Shown: positions 20,684-30,991, counted from the first letter of the stretch. The stretch: DNA of 64,000 nt from Deinococcus taeanensis (GCF_020229735.1 NZ_CP083455.1:833001-897000), one strand, 5' to 3'. Numbers and translations: made by a program. The notes: generated by a model from the sequence alone, not told the origin.

Positions 20684-20953
20684 TCAGCGGTCGCGGCTGG
20701 GCTGCTGGGCCGGCAGCGGCGCCTGGAAATGCCGCGTCATCAGGCTGACCACGAGAACCGCATGAACACACAGCAGCGCAAACAATTCCACGTGCGGCTG
20801 CATGACGTACCCGCCCGCGCCGACCAGCTGAAACAGAATCATGACCAGCAGGCCCTTGTGACGCTGATCAGGACGCTGCAGGAACACAAAGGTGCCGCCG
20901 GCCATGCTGAACAGCAGCGGGAGAAGCAGAGCGTTAAGCATCTCTTGAGACAT
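20684..20953 (-). CDS. Small integral membrane protein
   Basis: This 89-residue protein consists of about three hydrophobic segments (about 5-25, 35-50 and 56-72), each near the length of a membrane helix, with a short basic loop (QRPDQRHKG) between the first two. The tail is hydrophilic. No family is recognised. CATAAT lies 5 nt before ATG 20951-20953 with GAGG immediately before it, so either leaderless or Shine-Dalgarno initiation is possible. It ends at the strong terminator shared with the preceding hypothetical gene. Confidence 0.6.
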   Translation of the reverse strand: MSQEMLNALLLPLLFSMAGGTFVFLQRPDQRHKGLLVMILFQLVGAGGYVMQPHVELFALLCVHAVLVVSLMTRHFQAPLPAQQPSRDR

Positions 20954-21047
20954 ACCTCATTATGGTCAGCCCTTCATGACAGGCATATGACCTCCACCCA
21001 GGGAATCAGCTTAATGAGGGTCCCTCCAGCCTGAACTGCCTAAACAA

Positions 21048-22136
21048 CTACAGCCGGTAGCGGTTCACCCGCGCCAGGTCCAACCGGTGCTCCCGCAGCG
21101 CCCCCACATCCAGCCACCCCTCCCGGAAAGTCACCGGCCGGTCCAGCAGGTCATCTTGCAACTTCAGGACGAAACTCAGTTCGCACGGCTCGGTCACCTC
21201 GGCCTGGGTCGACAGAAGCGCCGCGTGCAGCGTCCCCAGCCCCGTGCTGGCCTGCGACCCCACCATGCCCCGCTTCCCAGCCGCCGCCGCCGCGCGCAGC
21301 ATCGCCCGGCCATCCGTGAAACCGTTGCGCGCCGTTTTCACGTTCAGCACGTCAAAAGTATTGAAAGCCAGCTCGCGCGTCAGATCCGCAGGCGTGAAAC
21401 ACGAATCGTCGGCCACAACCGGCAGCCGCCCCTGCGCGTGCAGCGCCGCCCGGGCCTGCAGGTCCCGCGCCGGCAAAGGCTCCTCCACATACATCAGGCC
21501 GGCCTCCCGCATCGCGTCGAGCGCTGCCGGCGCCAGTGCCGGCGTGAGCGTCTCATTGCTGTCAGCGTACAGCTGCACCGCGTCCCCAAACTCAGCACGC
21601 AGCGCACGGATCACCCCCAGATCCCGGTCGTGCTGCCGCCCCACCTTCACCTTCAGGCACCGCACGCCCGCCTCCACCACCCGCCGCGCCTCGGCCAGCA
21701 TCTCGTCCGGCGCGGCGATACCCAGAATGAAACTCACCCGTACCTGCTCACGCGGCCCCAGCAGCGTATCGAACAGCGTCAGACCCTGCGCCCGCGCCCG
21801 CGCGTCGTGCAGCGCCATGTCCAGCGCGCCGCGCGCCGTGTGATTGTTGGCCACGCTGTTACGCACGCGGTTCAGGGCGTCCTCATCCAGAATGGACACG
21901 CCACGCAGACCCTGTTCCAGCAACGCCAGGATTGCCACAACGCTTGCCGGCGTCTCCCCATAGATCGTGGGCCGGGGCGTGGCCTCAGCCACCCCCACCG
22001 TGCCGTCCGACAGGGTCACCTGCACCAGCACGTGCTCGGCAGCGTTCAGGGCAGAGTGCGCGCCCCACGCCAGTGCCGACGTGAGGGGCAGCCGGTAGGG
22101 AACGCCCTCCACGCGCGCCACCGTGGGCGCGCTCAT
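21048..22136 (-). CDS. Enolase-superfamily epimerase (dipeptide epimerase or related)
   Basis: This 362-residue member of the muconate-lactonizing subgroup abstracts a proton next to a carboxylate. The capping domain holds [13 protein letters not shown]. The barrel holds the catalytic KVK pair (Lys162 and Lys164), metal ligands Asp192 (YADSNET), Glu219 (VEEPLPA) and Asp243/244 (VADDS), and the second catalytic lysine, Lys267 (LNVKTAR). This set is shared by Ala-Glu epimerases, o-succinylbenzoate synthase and N-acylamino acid racemases, so substrate is open. Its start overlaps the stop of the upstream P-loop gene (ATGA), so the two are co-translated. Confidence 0.82.
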   Translation of the reverse strand: MSAPTVARVEGVPYRLPLTSALAWGAHSALNAAEHVLVQVTLSDGTVGVAEATPRPTIYGETPASVVAILALLEQGLRGVSILDEDALNRVRNSVANNHTARGALDMALHDARARAQGLTLFDTLLGPREQVRVSFILGIAAPDEMLAEARRVVEAGVRCLKVKVGRQHDRDLGVIRALRAEFGDAVQLYADSNETLTPALAPAALDAMREAGLMYVEEPLPARDLQARAALHAQGRLPVVADDSCFTPADLTRELAFNTFDVLNVKTARNGFTDGRAMLRAAAAAGKRGMVGSQASTGLGTLHAALLSTQAEVTEPCELSFVLKLQDDLLDRPVTFREGWLDVGALREHRLDLARVNRYRL

Positions 22137-22918
22137 GCGTGACCTCCCGCGGCCCAGGTGCGGACCGCGCCCGCCACGCCCTCAGGGTTCAGGACCACGG
22201 TGTCCAGCACCAGCGCCCGCGCGCCAGGCAATGTGTGCAGGAACGCCTCCGCAGCGCCAGGATCGTAGTTGCGCCGCTCAGACACGACGATCTTTACCTT
22301 TGCCAGCACGTCTGCGGGCGAGAAGCCCGCCGCAGGCAACGCCGCCAGAACCTCCAGTTCAGCCGGCGTGAAAACCTCCCCGGCGCCGGGCAGCGCCGCC
22401 AGGGCGCTGCGCAGGTCGCCCGCCTCAGCCGTCCGCACCTGATCAAACGCGTCCGCGCGGCCCAGCAGACGCCGCACCCTCACCACGTCCGGCGCGCCCA
22501 GCGCCACGAACCGCCACGCCGGGAAGTTCCGCGCAGCGAACGCCACCTCATCCAGGCCGCGCAGCCCGTCGAACACCGGCGTCTGTCCCCAGTGGCGCAC
22601 GTCCGCGACCAGCGACCCCAGCGCCTGCGCCATGCCGCCCGGATGCGCCTCCCGGTAACGGGCAGTCAGCCGGAACCGCTCCTCCCGGTCCCGCACCGCT
22701 GCCCCCGCCACCGGCAGGATCATCACGGCGTCCGTCACCTCCCGCCGGTCAGGCAGCACCCGCATGCCCGGGTCCGCCCCCGTCAGCGCGGCAAGTGCGG
22801 TGCTTTTACCCACGCCCGTCACGCCCACCAGGACCGTCAGCGGCAGGTCGGCCAGAAAACGCTCGTGAGCGGCAGGCGGCGCGGCGTCGGCCCGCAGGAA
22901 CGGCAGCGAAACAGTCAC
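22133..22918 (-). CDS. P-loop ATP/GTP-binding protein of unknown function
   Basis: The 261-residue protein has a clear Walker A motif GVTGVGKST at about 32-40, following a hydrophobic beta strand (LPLTVLVG). A likely Walker B-type strand and acidic residue lie in [14 protein letters not shown]. The rest ([20 protein letters not shown]) resembles nucleoside-kinase-like P-loop folds but matches no family I can name. Start GTG 22916-22918 lies 6 nt after TACGCT (22925-22930). It overlaps the epimerase gene by 4 nt, so it may act on the same substrate; that is inference only. Confidence 0.75.
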   Translation of the reverse strand: MTVSLPFLRADAAPPAAHERFLADLPLTVLVGVTGVGKSTALAALTGADPGMRVLPDRREVTDAVMILPVAGAAVRDREERFRLTARYREAHPGGMAQALGSLVADVRHWGQTPVFDGLRGLDEVAFAARNFPAWRFVALGAPDVVRVRRLLGRADAFDQVRTAEAGDLRSALAALPGAGEVFTPAELEVLAALPAAGFSPADVLAKVKIVVSERRNYDPGAAEAFLHTLPGARALVLDTVVLNPEGVAGAVRTWAAGGHA

Positions 22919-23758
22919 GCCCAGAGCGTAGCCCCTGCAGCACACAAAGAGCGGTCCGAGGTTCAGTCAAGCCCCGGTCATCCCGCAGGCCTGCCCTCCG
23001 CACCCGCTCAGCACACCCCGTGATGGAGACCCTGCACCTTCAGGCGGCCGTAGGGCTGCGGCCTGAACCCCTGAGCCGTGCCGCAGGCAGCGGAACGGGA
23101 ATAGGGCCGGCACCACCCGCGAACGCCAAAAGAACTCCGAATTCGGCGCAACAGCGGGCGGGACCACCTCTCTCACCGGCAGCAGTCTGATCCTCACAGG
23201 AGTGAAACGCCCACCGGCGCGCCTGCCGGGCAGGCCGGGACACTCGCCGCTCCGCTCCACCGGCGAACGCGCCGCCTGCGACCCCGTGCGGAAACCCTGC
23301 GAGGACGTCCGGGCCGCCACCGCTGAACGTCACAAAACCTGCGTGATCGGAAGAACGGCCCCGTGAACCGTGTGATCCTCGCGCCGGGTGGGACGATCCG
23401 CCTGAACCTCGGTGAGATCGTTCCCCCGCGCCGCTCAGGCCGCCACGGACGGTGGCGTGCCGTGGCGGCCTGAGCGGCGGCATCAGCCGTGAAGCGCCGC
23501 ACGTTGAAAGGCGCAGCGGCGCAGAGCGCGACTGGTCCTGCGGCACTCTGAGCCGCGCGATCTCCCCGGGCCCACCGGACAGAAGGGAGACGACGCACGC
23601 TGGCCCGCCATCCTGACCATCCGTTCCGACGACCGGCCGCGCCGAACCTTCCCACAGGGGCCGGTCGACCATGGACCAGCCTCCTGCCTCGCCCATCGCT
23701 CCGCAGCCTGTCAGACCGCCCACCACCTGCGGCGCACGCAGCCCCTATCCTGAGCGCC
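22919..23758. other. Long divergent intergenic region with a 20-bp perfect hairpin
   Basis: This stretch of about 840 bp separates the divergent P-loop and cysteine synthase genes. No open frame here looks like a protein. At 23429-23448 and 23460-23479 there is a perfect 20-bp inverted repeat around an 11-nt loop, far from any gene end. It could be the remnant terminator of a lost gene or part of a small RNA. Confidence 0.45.
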
Positions 23759-24715
<957 letters not shown>

Positions 24716-24847
24716 CCTCCGGGTGCCCGGCCTGACCGCTCCAGCCTGGTGGTCGGCGCCGCGGGGAGTGGGTCAGTGCCGTGAAGGTGACCCGGAGGCG
24801 CCTCCTGGAACCCACGAACGGGAGGGGAGAGGTGCCCCGTGTGGCTC

Positions 24848-25600
24848 TCAGCGGCGCTGACCGCCGAACATGCCGATCAGTTCATCCAGCGCGTTGCCGT
24901 CTCCGTCGCGGTCCAGCGCACGGTTCAGCGTACCGAACAGGTCCCCGCCGCCCTGGGCGGGCGAGGGCGCTCCCCCGGCCGGGTACCCGGGCAGGACGCT
25001 GCCCCCACCCAGCACGCTGCCCCCGCCGGAGGTGTCGCCGGAGCCGCCATCAAACCCAGCGCCGCGCTGCGTCTGCGGCGCGTGTTCCTGGCGGCCGCCG
25101 AGCAGCCCGCCCAGCAGCCCGCCCAGTCCGCCGCCGCCCACCAGGCCCCCCAGAATGCTGCCCAGGTCCCCACCGCGGGCCGGGCCGCCCGTCCCCCCCT
25201 GCTGCCGTTGCCGGCCCAGGTACGCCAGTACAAGCGGCGCGAGCATGCTCAGCACCTGCAGGGCGAGCTGCGGATCAAGACCGGACCGGCGGCTGACGGC
25301 CTGCGCCGCCTGCATCTGCTGCCCGCCGAAGACGTGTCCCAGAATCTTCTGCCCTTCTGAAGAATCGGGGACCTGCCCCGCCCCGAAGGAGTCCAGGGCG
25401 CGTCCGTCATGCCGGTCCAGAGCGCCGGCCAGTGCGTCCAGACCGCCGGGTTGCGTGGCGTTGCGGGTCAGGGCGCCAAGCAGCAGCGGCAGCGCCGCCT
25501 GCATGGCCGCCTCGGTCTGCTGGGGTGGCGTGCCGAGCTGCTGTCCCATGGTCTGCTGGGCCTGGCCCATTCCGCCCAGCTGGTTGAAGATGTCCATCAT
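24848..25600 (-). CDS. DUF937-family protein with Ca-binding-like C-terminal loop
   Basis: The 250-residue protein starts with a DUF937 (YidB-like) domain: MDIFNQLGGM at the N-terminus, then a helical region with LPLLLGALTRNA, LDALAGALDRHDG and SGLDPQLALQVLSMLAPLVLAYLGR. A Gly-rich segment of about 100 residues follows (GLGGLLGGLLGG and similar). The last 25 residues contain DRDGDGNALDE, similar to EF-hand or dockerin calcium loops though lacking the usual position-12 acid. GGAGGT 7 nt before ATG 25598-25600 fixes the start. Function is unknown. Confidence 0.75.
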   Translation of the reverse strand: MMDIFNQLGGMGQAQQTMGQQLGTPPQQTEAAMQAALPLLLGALTRNATQPGGLDALAGALDRHDGRALDSFGAGQVPDSSEGQKILGHVFGGQQMQAAQAVSRRSGLDPQLALQVLSMLAPLVLAYLGRQRQQGGTGGPARGGDLGSILGGLVGGGGLGGLLGGLLGGRQEHAPQTQRGAGFDGGSGDTSGGGSVLGGGSVLPGYPAGGAPSPAQGGGDLFGTLNRALDRDGDGNALDELIGMFGGQRR

Positions 25601-25792
25601 AGGTATGACCTCCAGAAAGTCAGGTGCGCCCAGCCTAAGCTGCCCCGCCCCGCCGGCCGGTAGGGACACGTTCAGGAAACCCTGACCGTCCCGCCTCACG
25701 CAGCTCCGCCAAGCGGCGTATTCCGCCGTGTTGGACGCACCCGTTACCCTGAACGCTTCCGGTTCGGCAACTGGAGAGGGAGGATCCGTTTC

Positions 25793-26638
25793 ATGACCAT
25801 CACGCCTGCACCCCCCGGGGGTGCCTCTGTTCGGCCGCTCGCGCTCCTGGCGCTGCCCTGGGCGGTGGCCCGTCTGGGCTTCCAGCGGCAGTTCGCGTAC
25901 CCGCAGGCCACCCTGTGGGGGCTGATCACCAACACGTTCTTCGGGCTGCTCCGGGTGGCCGTGCTGAGCGCCCTGTTCGGCGCGCGCCCTCAGGTGGCGG
26001 GGTACACCGTGCAGGACGCCATCACCTTCACCGGCCTGACCCAGGCGCTGATTGCGGCGCTGAGTCTGTTCGGGTGGTTCGATTTCATGCGGGTCGTGCA
26101 CCGCGGCGAGGTGGCCGGTGATCTGCTGCGTCCCACGCCGCTGCTGACCTTCTGGGCGGCGCAGGACGCCGGGCGTGCTGCCGGACAGTTCCTGCTGCGC
26201 GGCCTGCCCATGCTGCTGCTGTTCGGGCTGGTGTGGGACATGACGTTTGCTGCGGGCGCCACCGCCGGGACGCAGACGGTCCTGAGCGTCCTGCTGGCCT
26301 GGGCATGCGGATTCCTGTTCCGGTTCCTGGTGAACTGCGCGGCGTTCTGGTCCCCGGACGCCGTGGGCTTCGGGCGGTTCGCGTGGGCGGTGCTGGGCCT
26401 GAGCTGCGGATTCCTGATGCCGCTGGCGTTCTTCCCGGCCAGGGTTCAGGCGCTGCTGGCGTACACCCCCTTTCCCAGCATGCTGAACACGCCACTGGAA
26501 CTGTGGGTCGGCGTGAAGGGCGGCGCGGCCGCCTGGGCGGCCCTGGCCGCGCAGCTGGGCTGGACAGCGGCGCTTCTTGCCGCGTGCCTGCTCACCCTGC
26601 GTGCCGGTCTGCGCCGGCTGGAGGTCGCCGGTGGGTGA
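25793..26638 (+). CDS. ABC-2 type transporter permease, first subunit
   Basis: This 281-residue inner-membrane protein has six predicted helices and belongs to the ABC-2 permease group that pairs with a second similar permease and one ATPase (COG4587/COG3694/COG4586 type). Features include an N-terminal helical FQRQFAYPQATLWGLI segment and the amphipathic FDFMRVVHRGEVAGDLLRP loop typical of this group. GGGAGGA lies 8 nt before the ATG. Its stop overlaps the start of the next permease by 8 nt. Export substrate is unknown. Confidence 0.85.
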   Translation: MTITPAPPGGASVRPLALLALPWAVARLGFQRQFAYPQATLWGLITNTFFGLLRVAVLSALFGARPQVAGYTVQDAITFTGLTQALIAALSLFGWFDFMRVVHRGEVAGDLLRPTPLLTFWAAQDAGRAAGQFLLRGLPMLLLFGLVWDMTFAAGATAGTQTVLSVLLAWACGFLFRFLVNCAAFWSPDAVGFGRFAWAVLGLSCGFLMPLAFFPARVQALLAYTPFPSMLNTPLELWVGVKGGAAAWAALAAQLGWTAALLAACLLTLRAGLRRLEVAGG

Positions 26639-27449
26639 GCTCCGGCACCTCCTGAGCCTGTACGTTCGCCTGCTGGGCGCGCAGGTGCGGTCGCAGGGCG
26701 CGCACCGCACGTCCTTCCTGCTCGACGCCCTGGGCAGCATGCTGATCACCGCCGCTGAATTTGCCGCGCTGGCGCTGGTGCTGCCCCGTTTCGGCGGCCT
26801 GAACGGCTGGACGCTGGGCGAAATCAGCCTGCTGTACGGCCTGGCCGAACTGGCGTTCGTGCTGATGGACCTCGTGTTTGGCGGCTTCGACGCACCCAAC
26901 CTGTCCGCGCACGTCCGCGCAGGAACCTTCAGCACGTTCCTCCTTCGCCCTGCACCGCTCGCCGTGCAGGTGTTCGGCTCGGATTTCGCACTGCGCCGCC
27001 TGACCCGCGTCGTCCTGGCCGCCGCGATCCTCGCGTACGGCCTGACACACGCGGCCGTGCCCTGGCACCCGGGCGCGGCGTTGCTGCTCGCCGGCTGTGT
27101 GGCCGGCATGGTGTGCTTTTTCGGGGGGCTGTTCGTGATCGGCGGCACCCTCACCTTCTGGACGGTGGAGAGCGTGGAGGCCATGAACGTCCTGACGTAC
27201 GGCGGCCGCACCCTGATCAGTTACCCCATGGACATCTACGGCACGTGGCTGCGCCGCACCTTCACGTACCTGATTCCCGCCGGGTTCCTGTCCTATCTGC
27301 CCGTGCTGCATCTGCTGGGCCGCCCCCTGCCGGACGGCCTGCCCACCTGGGCCGCCCTGCTCGGCCCACTGGCCGGCCCGCTGCTGCTGACCGCGGCGTT
27401 CGCCTTCTGGCGCTCCGGCGTGCGGCACTACGAGGGCACCGGCACCTGA
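26631..27449 (+). CDS. ABC-2 type transporter permease, second subunit
   Basis: This is the second permease of the same exporter, 272 residues with six predicted membrane helices. It shows the family loop FGGFDAPNLSAHVRAGTFSTFLLRP, similar to but distinct from that of the first subunit, so the two form a heterodimeric channel. Start GTG 26631-26633 is chosen because GGAGGT lies 5 nt upstream and the frame begins normally as VGELRHLLSLYVRL. The ATPase gene follows 61 bp later in the same direction. Confidence 0.85.
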   Translation: MGELRHLLSLYVRLLGAQVRSQGAHRTSFLLDALGSMLITAAEFAALALVLPRFGGLNGWTLGEISLLYGLAELAFVLMDLVFGGFDAPNLSAHVRAGTFSTFLLRPAPLAVQVFGSDFALRRLTRVVLAAAILAYGLTHAAVPWHPGAALLLAGCVAGMVCFFGGLFVIGGTLTFWTVESVEAMNVLTYGGRTLISYPMDIYGTWLRRTFTYLIPAGFLSYLPVLHLLGRPLPDGLPTWAALLGPLAGPLLLTAAFAFWRSGVRHYEGTGT

Positions 27450-27510
27450 ACCGCTGTGCGGCTGAGCGCCTGACCGGCCGACGGCCCCCGCCCCGAAAGG
27501 AGACCCCTCT

Positions 27511-28467
27511 GTGATTCACGTCGAGCATCTGCGCAAGACCTTCACCACCCGCACCGGCCGCTTTCTCAGCGCCCAGCGCCGCACCCACGACGCCGTGCGT
27601 GACATCTCCTTCCACGTTCCCCGCGGCGAGATCGTCGGGTACCTCGGCCCGAACGGCGCCGGCAAAAGCACCACCGTCAAGATCCTCACCGGGCTGCTCG
27701 TTCCCGACAGCGGCCACGTGCGCGTGGGCGACCTGACCCCCTGGCAGGACCGGCGCCGGCACGTCGCGCGGCTCGGCGCGGTGTTCGGGCAGCGCACCAC
27801 CCTCTGGTGGGACCTGCCCGTTCTGGACAGCCTGGACCTCCTGCGGCACGTGTACCGCGTTCCGAAGGACCGCTGGCAGGCCAACCTGACGACCTTCACC
27901 GACCTGCTGGACCTCGCGCCGTTCCTGCGCACCCCCGCACGCGCCCTGTCCCTGGGGCAGCGCATGCGCGCCGACCTCGCCGCGGCGCTGCTGCACGACC
28001 CCGAACTGCTGTTCCTCGACGAACCCACCGTCGGTCTGGACGTTGTGGCGAAGGAACGCATCCGTGAATTCATCGCGCACATCAACCGCGAGCGGCAGGT
28101 CACGGTGCTGCTCACCACCCATGACCTTGGTGACGTGGAACGCCTCGCGCGGCGCGTCATGATCATCGACCTGGGCCAGCTGCTGTACGACGGCGACCTC
28201 GCGCAACTTCAGGCCCGTTACGGCAACCAGCGTGAACTGCACGTCGAGTACGCCGACCCCCCCCAGCACACCCAGGTGCCCGGCCTGACCCTCCTGCACG
28301 CCGACGGGCCCCGCGCGGCGTATGCCTTCACCGGCCCCGCCGCGCCCCCGATCGCGCGCGTGACCGCGCACGCGTCCGTCCGCGATCTCACGGTGCGGGA
28401 ACCGGACATCGAGGCCACCATCCGAAGAATCTACGAAGGCGGCCTGCTGCGCCCCGCGCTAGGCTGA
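27511..28467 (+). CDS. ABC-2 type transporter ATP-binding protein
   Basis: The 318-residue ATPase powers the two permeases encoded just upstream. It shows Walker A GPNGAGKST near 45-53, a Q-loop in AVFGQRTTLWWD, signature LSLGQRMR, Walker B LLFLDEPTVGLD and the H-loop TTHD. An added C-terminal domain of about 80 residues follows. The GQRTTLWWDLP segment is characteristic of the COG4586 ATPases that work with this permease pair. GTG 27511 is preceded by AAAGGAGA. The operon has no recognisable regulator beside it. Confidence 0.9.
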   Translation: MIHVEHLRKTFTTRTGRFLSAQRRTHDAVRDISFHVPRGEIVGYLGPNGAGKSTTVKILTGLLVPDSGHVRVGDLTPWQDRRRHVARLGAVFGQRTTLWWDLPVLDSLDLLRHVYRVPKDRWQANLTTFTDLLDLAPFLRTPARALSLGQRMRADLAAALLHDPELLFLDEPTVGLDVVAKERIREFIAHINRERQVTVLLTTHDLGDVERLARRVMIIDLGQLLYDGDLAQLQARYGNQRELHVEYADPPQHTQVPGLTLLHADGPRAAYAFTGPAAPPIARVTAHASVRDLTVREPDIEATIRRIYEGGLLRPALG

Positions 28468-28471
28468 CCGA

Positions 28472-28705
28472 ATGACGACACCCGAGCCCGCTGAGCGGCC
28501 ACCCGCCAGCGCCGCAGCACAGGCCCGGGCCAGCCGCACAGGGGTTCCCCGTCCGGAAATTGACCTGCCCTTCCTGGCCGCCGGGTTCACGACCCGGCTG
28601 TCGGCCGGAACAGCCCGGCAGCTCCTGCTTCACAGGCCTGTCGCGCCGGGCCTGTGGGGCCTGTTTGCCGCGGTTGTCTCGCGCCGCGCCGCCTGCCTCC
28701 GGTGA
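28472..28705 (+). CDS. Small hypothetical protein coupled to mpg
   Basis: This 77-codon ORF has two signs of being real: TAGGCT at 28460-28465 lies 6 nt before its ATG, and its TGA overlaps the mpg GTG start as GTGA. The product is basic, with a Pro/Ala-rich first third and a hydrophobic patch (PGLWGLFAAVVS) near the end. It has no recognised domain. It could be a leader that brings ribosomes to mpg rather than a functional protein. Confidence 0.5.
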   Translation: MTTPEPAERPPASAAAQARASRTGVPRPEIDLPFLAAGFTTRLSAGTARQLLLHRPVAPGLWGLFAAVVSRRAACLR

Positions 28706-29325
28706 GCGCGCCCCTCCCCCCGCGGCATTTTCATGGTGACCCGGTGCTCACCGCCCGCGCCCTGCTGGGCAGTACGCTGGTGCGGCTGCTGGACACCGGC
28801 GAGACGCTCAGCGGACGGATCGTGGAGGTCGAAGCCTACGACTGCCCCCGCGACCCCGCCTGCACCGCCGGCCGCTTCCACGCCGCGCGCAGCGCCGACA
28901 TGGCCGTCGCGCCCGGCACCTGGCTGTTCTGGTCGGCGCACGGCCACCCGCTGCTTCAGGTGGCGTGCCGGCCCCAGGGCATCCCGGCGAGCATTCTCAT
29001 TCGCGCCATCGAACCACTCGGCGGGGTGGGCCACATGCTGAATTTCCGGCCTGTGGTGCGCGAACGGGACCTCACGAACGGCCCGGCAAAACTGGTGTAC
29101 GCCCTGGGCCTGAACCCCGCCCTGATCGCCGGCACGCCTGTGGACAGCCCCGCGCTGCACATTCTTCCCGCGCCTCTCCCCATTCCGGACGAGCAGGTGC
29201 AGGTCACGGCCCGCATCGGCATTCGCGAGGGCCGCACGCTCCCGTGGCGCTTCAGCGTCCGCGGCAACGCCTGGGTGTCACCCGCCGTGCCCAGCATGGA
29301 CCTCGCCGGTCCGGGCGGTCCCTGA
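28702..29325 (+). CDS. mpg: 3-methyladenine DNA glycosylase (AAG/MPG family)
   Basis: This base-excision repair enzyme removes alkylated purines. The 207-residue protein carries the family pattern: LPPRHFHGDPVLTARALLGS at the start, GRIVEVEAYD near 42-51 with the catalytic Glu that activates water, an adapted RNA/DNA-intercalating region, LLQVACRPQGIPASILIRAIEP, and LTNGPAKLVYALGL. The genuine start is taken as GTG 28702-28704, because upstream residues in the frame belong to the overlapping ORF. It converges closely on meaB with only 19 bp between stops. Confidence 0.9.
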   Translation: MSAPLPPRHFHGDPVLTARALLGSTLVRLLDTGETLSGRIVEVEAYDCPRDPACTAGRFHAARSADMAVAPGTWLFWSAHGHPLLQVACRPQGIPASILIRAIEPLGGVGHMLNFRPVVRERDLTNGPAKLVYALGLNPALIAGTPVDSPALHILPAPLPIPDEQVQVTARIGIREGRTLPWRFSVRGNAWVSPAVPSMDLAGPGGP

Positions 29326-29344
29326 GGCCCAGGGCGCCAGCCGC

Positions 29345-30298
29345 TCAGGGCGCGGCGTCCGGTTGCAGCAGGGCCGTGACGCCCTGCACGGCGGTGAGCC
29401 GCCCGGCGGCCACGTCGGCACGCAGCGCCTGCACCCGCGCCGGGTCGAGCCGCGCCTGAAAAGCCCGCCACGCCGCCTCACGCAGCAGCTCATCGAACCA
29501 CACCGTCGTCTGCGCGCGGCGTTTCTCCTGCACGTCCACCTGAGCGCAGTAGCTTTCCACCGCATCCCACACCTGCGCCAGCCCCTCGCCAGTCAGCGCG
29601 GACGCCCGCAGCGCCGTGGGCCGCCACGGCGCGCCGTGCGGGGTGAGCAGGGTCAGCGCCGCGCGCAGTTCCGTCTGCGCCCGCACGGCCGCCGCTGGGT
29701 TCGTGTCGGCCTTGTTCACCACGCACACGTCCGCGAGCTCCATGATGCCGCGCTTGATGCCCTGCAACTCATCCCCGGCGTTCGGGAGGGTCAGCAGCAC
29801 GAACAGGTCCGTCATGGCCGCCACCTGCGTCTCACTCTGGCCCACCCCGACCGTCTCCACCAGAATCACGTCGTACCCGGCCGCCTCGCACAGAATGATC
29901 GTCTCCCGCGTGCGCCGCGCCACGCCGCCCAGCGCCCCGCCCGACGGACTGGGGCGGATGAACGCGCCGGGATGCACGGTCAGGCGAGGCATGCGCGTCT
30001 TGTCCCCCATGATGCTGCCGCCCGTCCGGGCAGAGCTGGGGTCCACGGCCAGCACGGCCACCCGGTGCCCGGCGTCGGCCAGCCGCACGCCCAGAGCCTC
30101 AATGAACGTGCTCTTGCCGACGCCGGGCACGCCCGTCAGGCCAACGCGCACGGACTGCCCGGCGCGCGGCAGCACCTCAGCCAGCAGCGCCTGCGCCTCG
30201 CGTTCATGCTCGGGCCGCGTGGACTCCACGAGCGTGATGGCCTTCGCCAGTGCCCGCCGCTGTCCCGCCAGCAGGGGCGTGCTCAGCGGGTGAACCAT
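29345..30298 (-). CDS. meaB: Methylmalonyl-CoA mutase-associated GTPase MeaB
   Basis: MeaB is the G-protein chaperone that loads and protects the B12 cofactor of methylmalonyl-CoA mutase. The 317-residue protein has Walker A GVPGVGKS at 56-63, the [11 protein letters not shown] switch-like segment, [14 protein letters not shown] (Walker B/switch III), and the NKAD guanine-specificity motif. It ends in a C-terminal helical arm for dimerisation. The mutase gene lies upstream on the same strand, separated by one small secreted-protein gene. GGGGGAA close to the ATG may serve as the Shine-Dalgarno site. Confidence 0.93.
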   Translation of the reverse strand: MVHPLSTPLLAGQRRALAKAITLVESTRPEHEREAQALLAEVLPRAGQSVRVGLTGVPGVGKSTFIEALGVRLADAGHRVAVLAVDPSSARTGGSIMGDKTRMPRLTVHPGAFIRPSPSGGALGGVARRTRETIILCEAAGYDVILVETVGVGQSETQVAAMTDLFVLLTLPNAGDELQGIKRGIMELADVCVVNKADTNPAAAVRAQTELRAALTLLTPHGAPWRPTALRASALTGEGLAQVWDAVESYCAQVDVQEKRRAQTTVWFDELLREAAWRAFQARLDPARVQALRADVAAGRLTAVQGVTALLQPDAAP

Positions 30299-30538
30299 AG
30301 TTCCCCCAGGCCGGCCAGCGTCAAGCCGGAAGACAGGCGGTGAACACAGCGGAACCTGCTGACCGCGCTCAGCGGAGCTCCAGCCAGGAGCAGCCGCGAC
30401 CGAGTCAGCGACCGGCCTGGGGCAGGCAAAGGTCCCTCCAGGGCGGTCCGGCCCGTCTCAAGGCACGCCTTCCGGTCAACTGGGGCGATCGGCTGACCCC
30501 GGGGAATCCGCGCTTCGGGCGCAGTGGTGCGCGGCGGC

Positions 30539-30991
30539 TCAGCACAGGCGCCCCTTCGGCAGCGGCCGCAGGGAACTGCGCAGAGAGGCCGTCACGCTCG
30601 GAGCGCGGTACCCCGTTTCCTTCACCAGCTGGCCCCGGGCGTTGAACGCGCCGCGCAGGTCGAGCAGGCGCCCCGCGAACCCGGTCCACTGCACCCGGGC
30701 GCCCGTCAGGACACCCCGGCGGTCGTAACTCTGCCAGACCCGCAGGGTGTTGTCCGGAATCAGGCGGGCGTACGTGAGACTGCGCACGCGGCCCGCCCCG
30801 TCCAGGAGGTACGTGGTGTCACCCTGCGCGCACGACCGCAGACCAGCCACTGCGGCAGGCGCGGCAGGCGGCGCGGGCAAGGTCACGGTATCGGCCGCGC
30901 CTGCCGGCACGACAAGAGCGGCCACGAGCAGAGCGCCCCGGGCAGCGGAAGCGCGACCTGGACTGTAGAGGCGTCGGGCGGGCCGGGTCAC
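30539..30991 (-). CDS. Putative secreted protein between mutase and meaB
   Basis: This 150-residue protein starts at GTG 30989-30991. A basic N-terminus and a hydrophobic segment (GALLVAALVVPAGAA, about 18-32) look like a signal peptide. The mature part has a beta-rich pattern with repeated short units: TTYLLDGAGRVRSLTYARL, LRVWQSYDRRGVLTGARVQW and LLDLRGAFNARGQLVKETGY, reminiscent of YD/MORN-like repeats. No family is recognised. The start has no good -10 or Shine-Dalgarno site, so it is less certain. Its place between two cobalamin-pathway genes may be coincidental. Confidence 0.55.
   Translation of the reverse strand: MTRPARRLYSPGRASAARGALLVAALVVPAGAADTVTLPAPPAAPAAVAGLRSCAQGDTTYLLDGAGRVRSLTYARLIPDNTLRVWQSYDRRGVLTGARVQWTGFAGRLLDLRGAFNARGQLVKETGYRAPSVTASLRSSLRPLPKGRLC

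Noticed and set aside
23040..23726. 228-codon minus-strand frame in the divergent gap
   Set aside because: Gly/Ser/Arg-rich text without recognisable domains or start signals; the 20-bp hairpin runs through it.
25601..27211. Long upstream extension of the DUF937 frame on the minus strand
   Set aside because: It is antisense to the two ABC-2 permease genes, and a strong Shine-Dalgarno site fixes the real start at 25600.
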